DNA of 64,000 nucleotides from assembly GCA_963712565.1 (NCBI GenBank), contig CAVQIP010000029.1, positions 29,097-93,096 on the forward strand, in the 5' to 3' direction. The position numbers were made by a program, and so were the translations under genes. This document shows positions 8,756 through 16,950 of this stretch, in pieces (the stretch's first letter is position 1; each line of letters begins with the position of its first letter). Below the pieces are notes generated by a model that saw nothing but the letters and a program-made list of their open reading frames with translations, was not told where the DNA came from and did no database searches. The DNA is from VAZQ01 sp963712565 (GTDB lineage Bacteria > Pseudomonadota > Alphaproteobacteria > Rhizobiales > Xanthobacteraceae).

Positions 8756-9925
8756 TCATGGCAGGAAAACCTCGAGGTTGAGGTGAGCGTCCTGAACTTT
8801 GCCATCAGCGACGGCTTTTCCGACTTTTCGTAATGCGGGGATGGCGTCGATGAAATCGAGCTTCTGTACCTGCTGCGGCTCAATGTCGGCGCATCCGAGC
8901 TGATTAAGGCCACTTCGCGTGAGTTCAGCATTGTAGCGAACGTAACGGAAAAGCTTCTGTTTCAGCGGTCCGGCCGAACAGACCATCGTATCCACTTCCC
9001 GATCGAGCGGGTCCCCTGCGACGCAATCACCGAAAACCCGACAGAGGAAGTCTTGCTCGTTGAGAGCCGCAAACATGAGAGCGGATGGAATATTTCTTGC
9101 GTTAAAGAGCAAGTTCATCTCGCCAGCACTGAGCTGCTCGTTTTCGCCGGGACTTGTTCCCGTCCCGACGGAGACAATCAGCATCTTTTCCGGACCGGTG
9201 GGCCATCCTCGCTCAGTTGCTGAGGCATTGATCCAATAACGGTCGACGGTAGCCAGTAGGAACATTTGGAACGCGGGGTTGTTGTAAATCGTAATACCAC
9301 CGTCCACAAAGATGAATTGCCGACCTTTGACCAATATCACCTCGGGCGGAAAATAGATGGGTGCGGCGGTGCTGGCCCGGACTAACTGCCAAAGCGGCAA
9401 TTGCAAATTACAGGCGGAATGGTCGGGAGCGTTGTATCTTGCGAACGGATTATTTGAAATAGGCCATGGGGAGTCTGTGGTGGCATTCCTCATGATCAGT
9501 AGCAGCAGCGTCTCGACCGCTTCCGATCCTAGTTCCGTGGTCTCACCGAAGACGGACTTCAACATCTTCGCGAGCGGCTCGCTTTGATACTGATAGTGCA
9601 GACGATGCCGGAGCTGTGCCGGCTCGAACATATAAGGCCCGCTTTTTTCGTAGAACTCGAGGAGCTCGTCGACGGACTTGCCAATCGCAAGACCGGCCGC
9701 GATTATTCCGCCCGTGCTCGTGCCGGAGATGTAATCGAAGTAATCGGCCAACCTGTAATCTGTCCTGCCACTCGCGGAACTGAGCAGACTTTCGAGCTTG
9801 CGAAGAATTTCGAGCGAGAGCACGCCGCGTATACCGCCACCATCAAGCGCCAACAACTTTTTCGGGCCGCGCTTTTTCAGACGATCGCGCAAAGAAACTT
9901 TATTCCGGGTCGATTGGTCAGCCAT
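8756..9925 (-). CDS. patatin-like phospholipase
   Basis: Predicted lipid acyl hydrolase of 389 residues. The patatin signature is complete: oxyanion loop GGGIRG (residues 29-34), nucleophile elbow GTSTG with Ser70, and the catalytic Asp in FVDGG (Asp208). No signal peptide, so it acts from the cytoplasm. The start is ATG 9925 (MADQS) with GGGAG seven bases upstream; a GTG at 9943 is an alternative. It is the last gene of a minus-strand series TPR, TIR-membrane protein, small peptide, patatin. In other bacterial defence systems (for example CBASS CapV) patatin enzymes are membrane-damaging effectors; that role here is inference from context. Confidence 0.9.
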   Translation of the reverse strand: MADQSTRNKVSLRDRLKKRGPKKLLALDGGGIRGVLSLEILRKLESLLSSASGRTDYRLADYFDYISGTSTGGIIAAGLAIGKSVDELLEFYEKSGPYMFEPAQLRHRLHYQYQSEPLAKMLKSVFGETTELGSEAVETLLLLIMRNATTDSPWPISNNPFARYNAPDHSACNLQLPLWQLVRASTAAPIYFPPEVILVKGRQFIFVDGGITIYNNPAFQMFLLATVDRYWINASATERGWPTGPEKMLIVSVGTGTSPGENEQLSAGEMNLLFNARNIPSALMFAALNEQDFLCRVFGDCVAGDPLDREVDTMVCSAGPLKQKLFRYVRYNAELTRSGLNQLGCADIEPQQVQKLDFIDAIPALRKVGKAVADGKVQDAHLNLEVFLP

Positions 9926-9944
9926 GACTTGCTCCCATCGCACC

Positions 9945-10031
9945 CTAAATCCTGCGGCCGGATCCGCTGCCAGCAGGCAGGGAAGTTTCGGCGATGGTTA
10001 GCATCAGCAACGCAGCGAAGAGGCCACTCAT
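9945..10031 (-). CDS. 28-residue hydrophobic or leader peptide
   Basis: ATG 10031 has a GAGG ribosome site eight bases upstream (TTGAGGCGAAAAAAATG). The peptide begins MSGLFAALLMLTIAETSLPA and ends with GSGSGRRI, so it is one hydrophobic helix or a signal-like segment with a basic end. It stops 20 bases before the patatin ATG, in the same orientation, within the otherwise unexplained 169-base gap after the TIR gene. It could be a small membrane component, an inhibitor or leader, or the head of a broken gene. Confidence 0.4.
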   Translation of the reverse strand: MSGLFAALLMLTIAETSLPAGSGSGRRI

Positions 10032-10094
10032 TTTTTTCGCCTCAAGAGAAAGCCGTGCGGTTTGTTCGGGAGATGTTCACAGCAAGGATCGCAT

Positions 10095-10779
10095 TCAGTT
10101 TCGCTCTTGAACGCGTTGATCCTTGTAATCTCCGCATACCACCATTCCTCCAAAGATGGTCTTGCATTCCCTCTCGCTCGCGCCACCACCGAAGAAGAAG
10201 GTCAGGGCCGCAAAGACCGCACCCACGACCGCAGCGATGGCCGCTGAAAGCTTCAGCCAACGCGGCACTCCATCATCGACTGACCTGGACGAAGGTCGGC
10301 TTTTCGGCTGGCCCGGCGTGCTGACTATCGGGGGCCTCGCCCTCGATCTTCTCGAATGCCGGTTTCCGTTCCGGGGGCGCGGGCATATCCACGCCTTTGA
10401 TGAGACGACGCGTCGCTTCGTCCTCGGAACAGTTCGTCAGATCGATCCGGCTCAGGCCCTTCAGCAGCGGCGGAATGTTGGATGTTGGCCTGACAATGAC
10501 CGGAATGACCGAGCCCTTCGTGCCGTCGGGGTCGTTCCAGATTTGCGAAGCCCATTCCATCGGCGAATAGCGTGACGGCACGTAATCGGGCGAAATGACG
10601 GCGATCAAGCGGTCAGCCCAGGCAAGCTTGGTATTCATCCAGAGCGGCGCGTTGCCGCCCGCCGGAATCTCCCAGTCATGGACCGCAACCTCGTGCCCTG
10701 CCTCCTTGAGGGTCCAGGCGATCCAGTGCGCCTTGGTGCGATCGGCCGAGTTGAAACTGATGAAGAACTTCTGTCCCAT
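10095..10779 (-). CDS. TIR-domain protein with C-terminal transmembrane helix (one frameshift)
   Basis: The N-terminal TIR domain runs from ATG 10779 (KFFISFNSADRTKAHWIAW, HDWEIPAGGNAPLWMNTKL, DRLIAVISPDYVPSRYSPME). The continuous frame ends at 10273, but the next phase continues naturally with PRWLKLSAAIAAVVGAVF, AALTFFFGGG, then SERECKTIFGGMVVCGDYKD and a stop at 10095-10097. A one-base indel near 10275 therefore splits a gene for a membrane-anchored TIR protein of about 227 residues. The loop where NADase TIRs carry the catalytic Glu reads NAPLWMNTKL without Glu, so enzymatic activity is doubtful. It starts 9 bases after the TPR gene stop. The tail motif CKTIFGG.VVCGD recurs in the TPR protein. 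Confidence 0.75.
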
Positions 10780-10788
10780 CGAGGCGCA

Positions 10789-12704
10789 TTACCGAGCGGG
10801 ATTCCCGGAATTCTGGTTTTTTAGTTGCTGTAGACGATCGTAGTTTTGCTTTGACCGTGAGAGTGTTTGGATGGTCCGAACCAAGTTTGGATTGAAATAT
10901 CTCTATCGCCCGCCGATAGAGCGGCTCGGCCTCGGCATACTTGCCCTGGTCCTGAAGCAATACGGCGAGATTGTTGTACCGGATCGCAACGGCGGGATGA
11001 TCTTTGCCGAGAATCTTTTCGCCGATCTCGATCGCCCGCCGATAGAGCGGCTCGGCCTCGGCATACTTGCCCTGGTCCTGAAGCAATACCGGCGAGGTTG
11101 TTGTAGCCGAGTCGCAACGTCGGGATGATCCTTGCCGAGAGCCTTTTCGTCGATCTCGATCGCCCGCCGAAAGAGCGGCTCGGCCTCGGCATACTTGCCC
11201 TGGTCCTGCAAGCAATACGGCGAGATTGTTGTAGCGGATCGCAACGGTGGGATGCTCCTTGCCGAAAGCCTTTTCGTCGATCTCGATCGCCCGCCGAAAG
11301 AGCGGCTCGGCCTCGGCATACTTGCCCTGGTCCTGCAGCAAACCGGCGAGATTGTTGTAGCCGATCGCAACGGCGGGATGCTCCTTGCCGAGAACCTTTT
11401 CGCCGATCTCGATCGCCCGCCGATAGAGCGGCTCGGCCTCGGCATACTTGCCCTGGTCCTGAAGCAATAGGGCGAGATTGTTGTACCGGGTCGCAACGGT
11501 GGGATGATCCTTGCCGAGAACCTTTTCGCCGATCTCGATCGCCCGCCGATAGAGCGGCTCGGCCTCGGCATACTTGCCCTGGTCCTGAAGCAAGACGGCG
11601 AGATTGTTGTATCGGATCGCAACGTCGGGATGATCCTTGCCGAGAACCTTTTCGTCGATCTCGATGGCCCGCCGAAAGAGCGGCTCGGCCTCGGCATACT
11701 TGCCCTGGTCCTGAAGCAATACGGCGAGATTGTTGTAGTCGGTCGCAACGTCGGGATGCTCCTTGCCGAGAATCTTTTCGTCGATCTCGATCGCCCGCCG
11801 ATAGAGCGGCTCGGCCTCGACGTAGCGCGCGAGTGATTGGTACGTGAGCGCGAGGTTGTTCAATGCCGTGGCAGTTTCCGCGGCGTCGGGGCCAAACTCG
11901 GAGGTCACAAGACTTAATGCCGCTTCATTGAATGAGGCGGCAGCGGCGTAATCGCCCATCACGTGCGCCAGTCTTCCGGCACGCTGGGCGTACTGCCAGT
12001 TGCTTGGCTGCAGCCTCGCGGCGCGGGCATAGTGAGCATAGGCCGCACGCCAGTCGATCCGCTCCTCGGCCAACTTACCGGCCTCGAAGATCGCGCGCGC
12101 TTCGACCACATCCGCCTGCTCTCGAATCTTGCGAACCGTATCCGCGATCTCGACGAACTTGCGTTCCGCCCCAAGCACGTCGCCACGGCTGAGCATCGCC
12201 TGTGCCTGCTCGAACGCATCCTTCGAGATCAGCGGCGCAAACGCCTCCAGGGCGGCATTGGCCTCAGCCAGCTTCTGCACCAGCCCGTCATAACTCGCCT
12301 GCAAATTTGTTAGCCGGTCAGCAACCCCTTTGCTCTCCGCTTCCAGCGCGCGCTTCTCGGCCTCGACGGCGGCAATCTGGCCGCGCAGGCTGTCCTTCTC
12401 CGCGCTGGTTGCGCGCTCGGTCAATTCCACCAGCTTCTGGAGCTGGATGCGCTTTTCCGCTTCCTCGGCGCGAATTTCCTCGGCCCGCTTCTTCAGGCCG
12501 GCTTCGTATTGCTCAAGCGTGATGCCGATAACCAGATCGCCACAGACAACCTGACCGCCGAAGATGGTCTCGCACGTGCGTGTCTCGCCCTCCTTCGCTG
12601 ACGCCGAAACCGCCGCCGCCAAGATCGTGGCGCAGACGATCGCACTCAGTTTCGATGTTGAGCCGCGTTGGTTGCCGCATCGCTCGGCCCTCGCGTGCGA
12701 CCAT
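10789..12704 (-). CDS. exported/membrane TPR-repeat protein with coiled coil (frameshifted)
   Basis: The N-terminus has a hydrophobic segment LSAIVCATILAAAVSASA, then the motif CETIFGGQVVCGD. A charged coiled coil follows (LEQYEAGLKKRAEEIRAEEA onward, about 90 residues), then a degenerate TPR region and eight nearly identical 42-residue TPRs (YNNLAVLLQDQGKYAEAEPL, YRRAIEIDEKVLGKDHPDVA). The natural end is NYDRLQQLKNQNSGNPAR with TAA at 10789-10791. It is reached only after removing one A from an AAAA run near 10850; otherwise the frame runs on into the TIR gene. The leader needs another indel near 12650 to connect with the ATGs at 12704/12680. Other small indels lie in the repeats. First gene of the TPR / TIR / patatin series. 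Confidence 0.7.
10890..11850 (-). repeat. eight tandem 126-base TPR-coding units
   Basis: The sub-phrase gcggctcggcctcg recurs at 10921, 11047, 11175, 11302, 11428, 11554, 11680 and 11806. The spacing is exactly 126 bases (42 codons) except for 128 and 127 in the second and third intervals. These three surplus bases restore the frame overall but leave about one unit read out of phase. Near identity of units indicates recent amplification or gene conversion. Confidence 0.85.
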
Positions 12705-12713
12705 ACTACAACT

Positions 12714-12846
12714 TTATCGACGCTGTAAGCGGTCGTAGTTTTCCTTCGCCGCGCGAGTGTTTGGATGCTCCAACCCGAGTTTGGCTTCGAATATCGCTAT
12801 CGCCCGAAGAAAGAGCGGCTCGGCCTTGTCATACTTGCCGGTTGGT
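12714..12846 (-). pseudogene. C-terminal remnant of a second TPR protein
   Basis: The minus frame reads TGKYDKAEPLFLRAIAIFEA, KLGLEHPNTRAAKENYDRLQ, RR and stop at 12714-12716. This matches the end of the downstream TPR gene (HPNTLTVKANYDRLQQL). No start or earlier repeats are present; upstream the sequence is already the C-terminus of the Spy-like gene. The stop lies next to the probable start region of the intact TPR gene. The pattern suggests an ancestral tandem pair collapsed by recombination, or the tail of a deleted gene. Confidence 0.65.
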
Positions 12847-12877
12847 CTCCCTTGCGGCCCGGCCGCGCGGCGCTGAG

Positions 12878-13595
12878 TCATCGCGCGCCCGGCTGCATCT
12901 GCCCTGGCTGTCCTGGCTGCATCTGCCCGTGCTCGTGCCCCTGCTGCTGCATCTGGCCGGGCATCATTCCCATCATCCCCCTAATTCCCATCCCCATGTG
13001 CGGGGCGAGGAGCTCGTCGGCCGTCTTCTTCTGGTCATCCGACAAGGTGCCGTAGAGGCTCGTGAGAGCGGACTTCAGCGCGCGGGTGCCTTCGAGCCGC
13101 GCCTGCAGCCACCGCTCCTGCGCATCGAGACGCTCGGCCATCGTCGCCGCGTGATGTTGCCCGGCGGCGGCCGGCTGGTGCGCCATCGCCGCACGCACTT
13201 GCCCGAGCTTCTGCGCGTTCGCGCGCAGCGCATCGGCGAACGCGTTCCAGGCGCTCGCTTGCGCGTCGGTGATCTTGAGCTCGGCGCGCAGGAACGCGAT
13301 GCGGCCTTCGATGCGGTCGATGGCGGCCATGCCCTGGTCCATTTCCATCATTCGCATCATCGCCATCATGTGCATGTGCATCATGTGCATCATGGGCATG
13401 TCGCCCATCATGTTCATCATCGGCATGCCACCACCCATCATTCCCATCCCGGAATGGCCCGGCGGCGATCCCGGCTGCGCCGGCGTTGCGGCTGGCGGCG
13501 GATGATGCGGATCGCCGGCGGCGGGCGCCTGCGCCCAGGTCGCGCTCGGAACTGCGGCGCAGCATCAGCGTGGTCGCGATCATCAATGCTTTCAT
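12878..13595 (-). CDS. periplasmic Spy/CpxP-like Met- and His-rich protein (one frameshift)
   Basis: ATG 13595 with GGAGA upstream begins a signal peptide MKALMIATTLML. One base change near 13565 restores AAVPSATWAQAPAAGDPHHP, i.e. a cleavage site after AWAQ-type residues. The mature part has a Met/His-rich stretch (GMGMMGGGMPMMNMMGDMPM, MMHMMHMHMMAMMRMM). Two LTxxQ-type motifs follow (LKITDAQASAWNAFADAL and LYGTLSDDQKKTADELL), then a Gly/Gln/Met tail. Spy-family proteins are periplasmic chaperones induced by envelope stress or metals; the Met/His clusters suggest copper binding (inference). As given, the in-frame part begins at an internal ATG. Confidence 0.7.
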
Positions 13596-13919
13596 GGTCG
13601 TTCTCCTGTCTTCGTCGATCGTGGCGATGCGTCTTCGGCGGCATCCGGATTCGACCGGACTGTTCAGCTGGTTGCCGGAGGGCTGCTCGACGCATGGACA
13701 CGACGGCGCAGAGGCAACCGGATCGCCGCGCTGGACGACGAGTCGACGATACCCGTCGCGCGATCGCCGCAGGCAGGCCAACACTCAAGGAGGTCAAAAG
13801 TCCGGGGGAGGCTTCATCCAAACGGCCCCGCCTTCCTCAGGCACTGCCTTTGGCCGACTGAACACGGCGCCTGCCTCATTTGATCGATGGCACAATCGCC
13901 GACCTCAAAAATTCGGACA

Positions 13920-13933
13920 TTGATGCAAATCAA
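13920..13933 (+). promoter_or_regulatory. FNR/FixK-type box
   Basis: Perfect TTGAT-GCAA-ATCAA palindrome, matching the FNR/Anr/FixK consensus TTGAT-N4-ATCAA. It lies 110 bases before the metallohydrolase start and is the only regulatory signal I see in the gene-free stretch 13596-14043. It predicts low-oxygen control of the operon that follows. Confidence 0.75.
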
Positions 13934-14043
13934 TTGCGACTCTGGAGATCAACTCTACGAAAACTAGGGCGTCTGCATCATAGACCGTACCCTCATCATT
14001 ACGAGTGCCCGGATTTGTCGCAGCAGGGCAGAGGCTGGCTGGC

Positions 14044-15409
14044 GTGACCGCAAGACTGTCATTTCTCGGCGGTGCCGGAACCGTTACGGGTTCGAAATAT
14101 CTCGTCGAGCACGAGAACCATAAGGTTCTCGTCGACTGCGGCCTATTCCAGGGATTCAAGGCGCTGCGCTTGAAGAATTGGACGCCATTTCCGGTCGAGC
14201 CGCGCAGCATCGATACGGTCATTCTCACCCACGCCCATCTCGACCATTCCGGCTACCTGCCGTTGCTGATCAAGCGCGGCTTTCGCGGGCCGGTTTACTG
14301 CTCGCGTGCCACGGTCGAGCTATGCGCGGTCCTCCTGCCCGACGCCGGACACCTGCAGGAAAAGGACGCCGAGTTCGCCAACCGCCACGGCTTCTCGAAA
14401 CACAAACCGGCGTTGCCGCTCTATACCCTGGAGGATGCGCAGGCGGCGCTCGAGCATTTGATCGCCAATCCCGTTCGATCAGGACCAGGCCTTGCCGGGC
14501 GGAGGCGCGGTGCGGCTGCGGCGCGCGGGCCACATCCTCGGCGCAGCATCGGTCCAACTCGATTGGGCGGGCACCACGACCGTGTTCTCCGGCGACCTCG
14601 GCCGATACGACGACCCCATCATGGTTGATCCGGTATCGATCGACCGCGCCGACTATCTGTTGGTCGAATCGACCTATGGAAACAGGCGGCATGATGCCCG
14701 CGATCCGGGAGAGGTGCTGGCGGAGATCGTGGCGACCACGATTGCCCGCGGAGGAACGGTGATCATTCCTGCCTTCGCGGTGGGACGGGTCCAAAGTCTG
14801 CTGGTTCGCTTCCGCCAGTTGAAATTGAAAGGGTTGCTGTCAACCGTTCCCATCTTTCTCGACAGCCCGATGGCGGTGGACGCGAGCGAGATCTTCTGCC
14901 GCAGCATCGAGGACCATAAGCTCTCCGAGGCCGAGTGCCGGCGCTCCTGTGCCGTCGCACACTACGTCCGCAGCGTCGAGGAATCGAAGGCTCTCACCGC
15001 CGATCCGGTGCCCAAGGTGATCATTTCCGCCAGCGGGATGGCGACCGGCGGGCGCGTGTTGCACCATCTCAAGCGCTATGCTCCCGACCCCAAGAACACC
15101 ATTCTGTTCGCCGGTTTTCAGGCCGGCGGAACGCGCGGCGCCGCCATGATCGCGGGCGTCGACAGCGTCAAGATTCACGGCGAATACGTGCCGGTTCGTG
15201 CGCAGGTGAATAATCTCGACATGTTGTCCGCCCATGCCGATGCGGACGAAATCATGCGCTGGCTGCGCGGCTTCAAAGCAGCGCCCCGCATGACGTTCAT
15301 CACCCACGGCGAGCCCTCGGCATCCGACGCGTTGCGCCATCGAATCGAAGAGGAGCTCGGCTGGCCGTGCCTGGTTCCTGACCATGGTCAGAAGGTCGAA
15401 CTCACATGA
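14044..15409 (+). CDS. MBL-fold / beta-CASP RNA-metabolising exonuclease-like protein (one frameshift)
   Basis: Zn-dependent metallohydrolase of about 454 residues. GAGTVTGSKYLVE begins the beta-lactamase fold, HAHLDHSGYLP carries the metal ligands, and GDLGR the later Asp. Beta-CASP motifs follow (STYGNRRH, IPAFAVGRVQ, SGMATGGRVLHHL, LSAHADADEI, FITHGEPSAS). An extra G near 14477 (CCCGTTCGATCAG) splits it: the first frame runs off to 14628 and the true continuation DQDQALPGGGAVRLRRAGH is in the next phase. The start is GTG 14044 (MTARLSFLGGAG) with GAGG upstream; GTG 14005 is an alternative. It overlaps the next gene by ATGA. Homologues act as mRNA 3'-end or RNA exonucleases; the substrate here is unknown. 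Confidence 0.8.
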
Positions 15410-16950
15410 ATGACAGCCAGCACACACCGGCGGACGCGCCGGAGCGAGCGGCGACGAACAGCGTTCGCGCCCGCCGCCTTGGTCTCGACACCCAATACGA
15501 GGCCGTCGTCTTCATGCACAAGGAGTGCCAAGTCTGCCGATCCGAAGGATTCGGCGCGCATGCACGCGTCTTGCTGCGCAACGGAAAGCAGCAGGTGATC
15601 GCCACGTTGTACCAGGCGACCGGCGACCTCATCAGGCACGATGAGGCCGCGCTGTCCAAGTCCGCCTGGTCGCGGTTAGGGTTGACGGATGGGGATCGCA
15701 TCATCGTGACCCACCCCGGCCCGCTCGATTCCCTGAGTCACGTCCGCAGCCGCATTTATGGCCACCCTCTGAGCGAGTCCTCGCTCCACACCATCATCGA
15801 GGACATCGTGGACGGCAAGTATTCCGACATTCATCTCTCCTCGTTTCTGACCGCCTGCGCCGCCCGCGCGCTCGATCATAAGGAGATTCTTGCGCTGACC
15901 CACGCTATGGTGGAGGTGGGCGAACGGCTGCGATGGCCGGCCGGCATCGTCGTGGACAAGCATAGCGCCGGCGGACTTCCCGGCAATCGCACCACTCCGA
16001 TCATCGTGGCGATCGTGGCATCGCTCGGCCTGATGATGCCGAAGACCTCGTCGCGGGCGATCACGTCGCCGGCTGGCACCGCCGATACCATGGAGACCAT
16101 GGCCCCGGTCGAACTCGATACGGCGGCCATTCGTCGCGTCGTCGAGCGTGAGGGCGGATGCGTGGTATGGGGCGGCGCGGTCAAGCTCAGCCCGGCCGAC
16201 GACATACTTATTCGCGTCGAACGCGCGCTCGATCTCGATACCGAAGGGCAGCTGATCGCCTCGGTACTGTCGAAAAAGATCGCGGCCGGTTCGACCCACC
16301 TCGTCATCGATCTCCCCGTCGGTCCGACGGCGAAGGTGCGCAGTGCCGAAAGCGCCGAGATCCTGTCGCGCGATTTGATCAGCGTCGCCGAGACGTTCGG
16401 ATTGCACACCAAGGTCGTGCTGACCGACGGCTTGCAGCCGGTCGGACGGGGCATCGGCCCCGCGCTCGAGGCACGCGATGTCCTGTCGGTTCTGCAATGC
16501 GAGCCGGATGCACCGCAGGATTTGCGGCAAAGGGCCATTGCGCTCGCAGGCGCCTTGCTCGAACTCGCGGGCACCGCGGCAGCACGCGGCGGCGAGGCAA
16601 TGGCGACGCAGGCGCTCGACAATGGTCGCGCCTGGGAGAAGTTCCAGCGCATCTGCGAGGCTCAGGGCGGAATGCGCGTGCCGCCGATGTCGCGCCAGCA
16701 ACGACCACTCTTGGCCGGGCGATCCGGACGCGTGCACGCCATCGACAATCGCAAGATTGCCCGATTGGCCAAGCTCGCCGGTGCGCCCGACGACAAGGCG
16801 GCCGGCGTGGACCTGCATGTCGCAATCGGCGATCCGGTGGAATCGGGCCAGCCGTTGTGCACGGTTCACGCCGAGTCGCCCGGCGAGTTGGCGTATGCGT
16901 TCGACTATGCGGCGGCAAACCGCGACATCGTCGTGATCCGCGCGCCATGA
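15406..16950 (+). CDS. thymidine phosphorylase family protein (AMP phosphorylase-like)
   Basis: 514 residues, longer than classical DeoA and typical of the AMP-phosphorylase-related branch with an N-terminal extension (domain about 1-100). The glycosyltransferase signature is clear: DKHSAGGLPGNRTTPI, MPKTSSRAITSPAGTADTME. A C-terminal barrel-sandwich region follows (AGRSGRVHAIDNRKIARLAK, IGDPVESGQPL). Expected reaction: phosphorolysis of a nucleoside or nucleoside 5'-phosphate giving free base and (phospho)ribose 1-phosphate. It overlaps the metallohydrolase upstream and the PRPP synthetase downstream by 4 bases each, so all three are translationally coupled. The trio suggests nucleotide salvage from RNA breakdown (inference). 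Confidence 0.88.
   Translation: MNDSQHTPADAPERAATNSVRARRLGLDTQYEAVVFMHKECQVCRSEGFGAHARVLLRNGKQQVIATLYQATGDLIRHDEAALSKSAWSRLGLTDGDRIIVTHPGPLDSLSHVRSRIYGHPLSESSLHTIIEDIVDGKYSDIHLSSFLTACAARALDHKEILALTHAMVEVGERLRWPAGIVVDKHSAGGLPGNRTTPIIVAIVASLGLMMPKTSSRAITSPAGTADTMETMAPVELDTAAIRRVVEREGGCVVWGGAVKLSPADDILIRVERALDLDTEGQLIASVLSKKIAAGSTHLVIDLPVGPTAKVRSAESAEILSRDLISVAETFGLHTKVVLTDGLQPVGRGIGPALEARDVLSVLQCEPDAPQDLRQRAIALAGALLELAGTAAARGGEAMATQALDNGRAWEKFQRICEAQGGMRVPPMSRQQRPLLAGRSGRVHAIDNRKIARLAKLAGAPDDKAAGVDLHVAIGDPVESGQPLCTVHAESPGELAYAFDYAAANRDIVVIRAP

Noticed and set aside
10676..10788. Continuation of the TPR frame into the TIR gene
   Set aside because: Reads antiphase to the TIR start; the natural end NYDRLQQL..PAR with TAA is in the neighbouring phase.
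10890..11850. Possible CRISPR-like tandem array
   Set aside because: Period 126 bases with no spacers; it encodes TPR units.
5942..12704. CBASS or Thoeris assignment of the island
   Set aside because: No CD-NTase, no ThsA-like SIR2/SLOG effector and no Cap2/Cap3; TIR, TPR and patatin alone do not define either system.
12668..13861. Plus-strand open frame of 397 codons
   Set aside because: Mirror of the His/Met-rich Spy-like gene; no ribosome site, no family.
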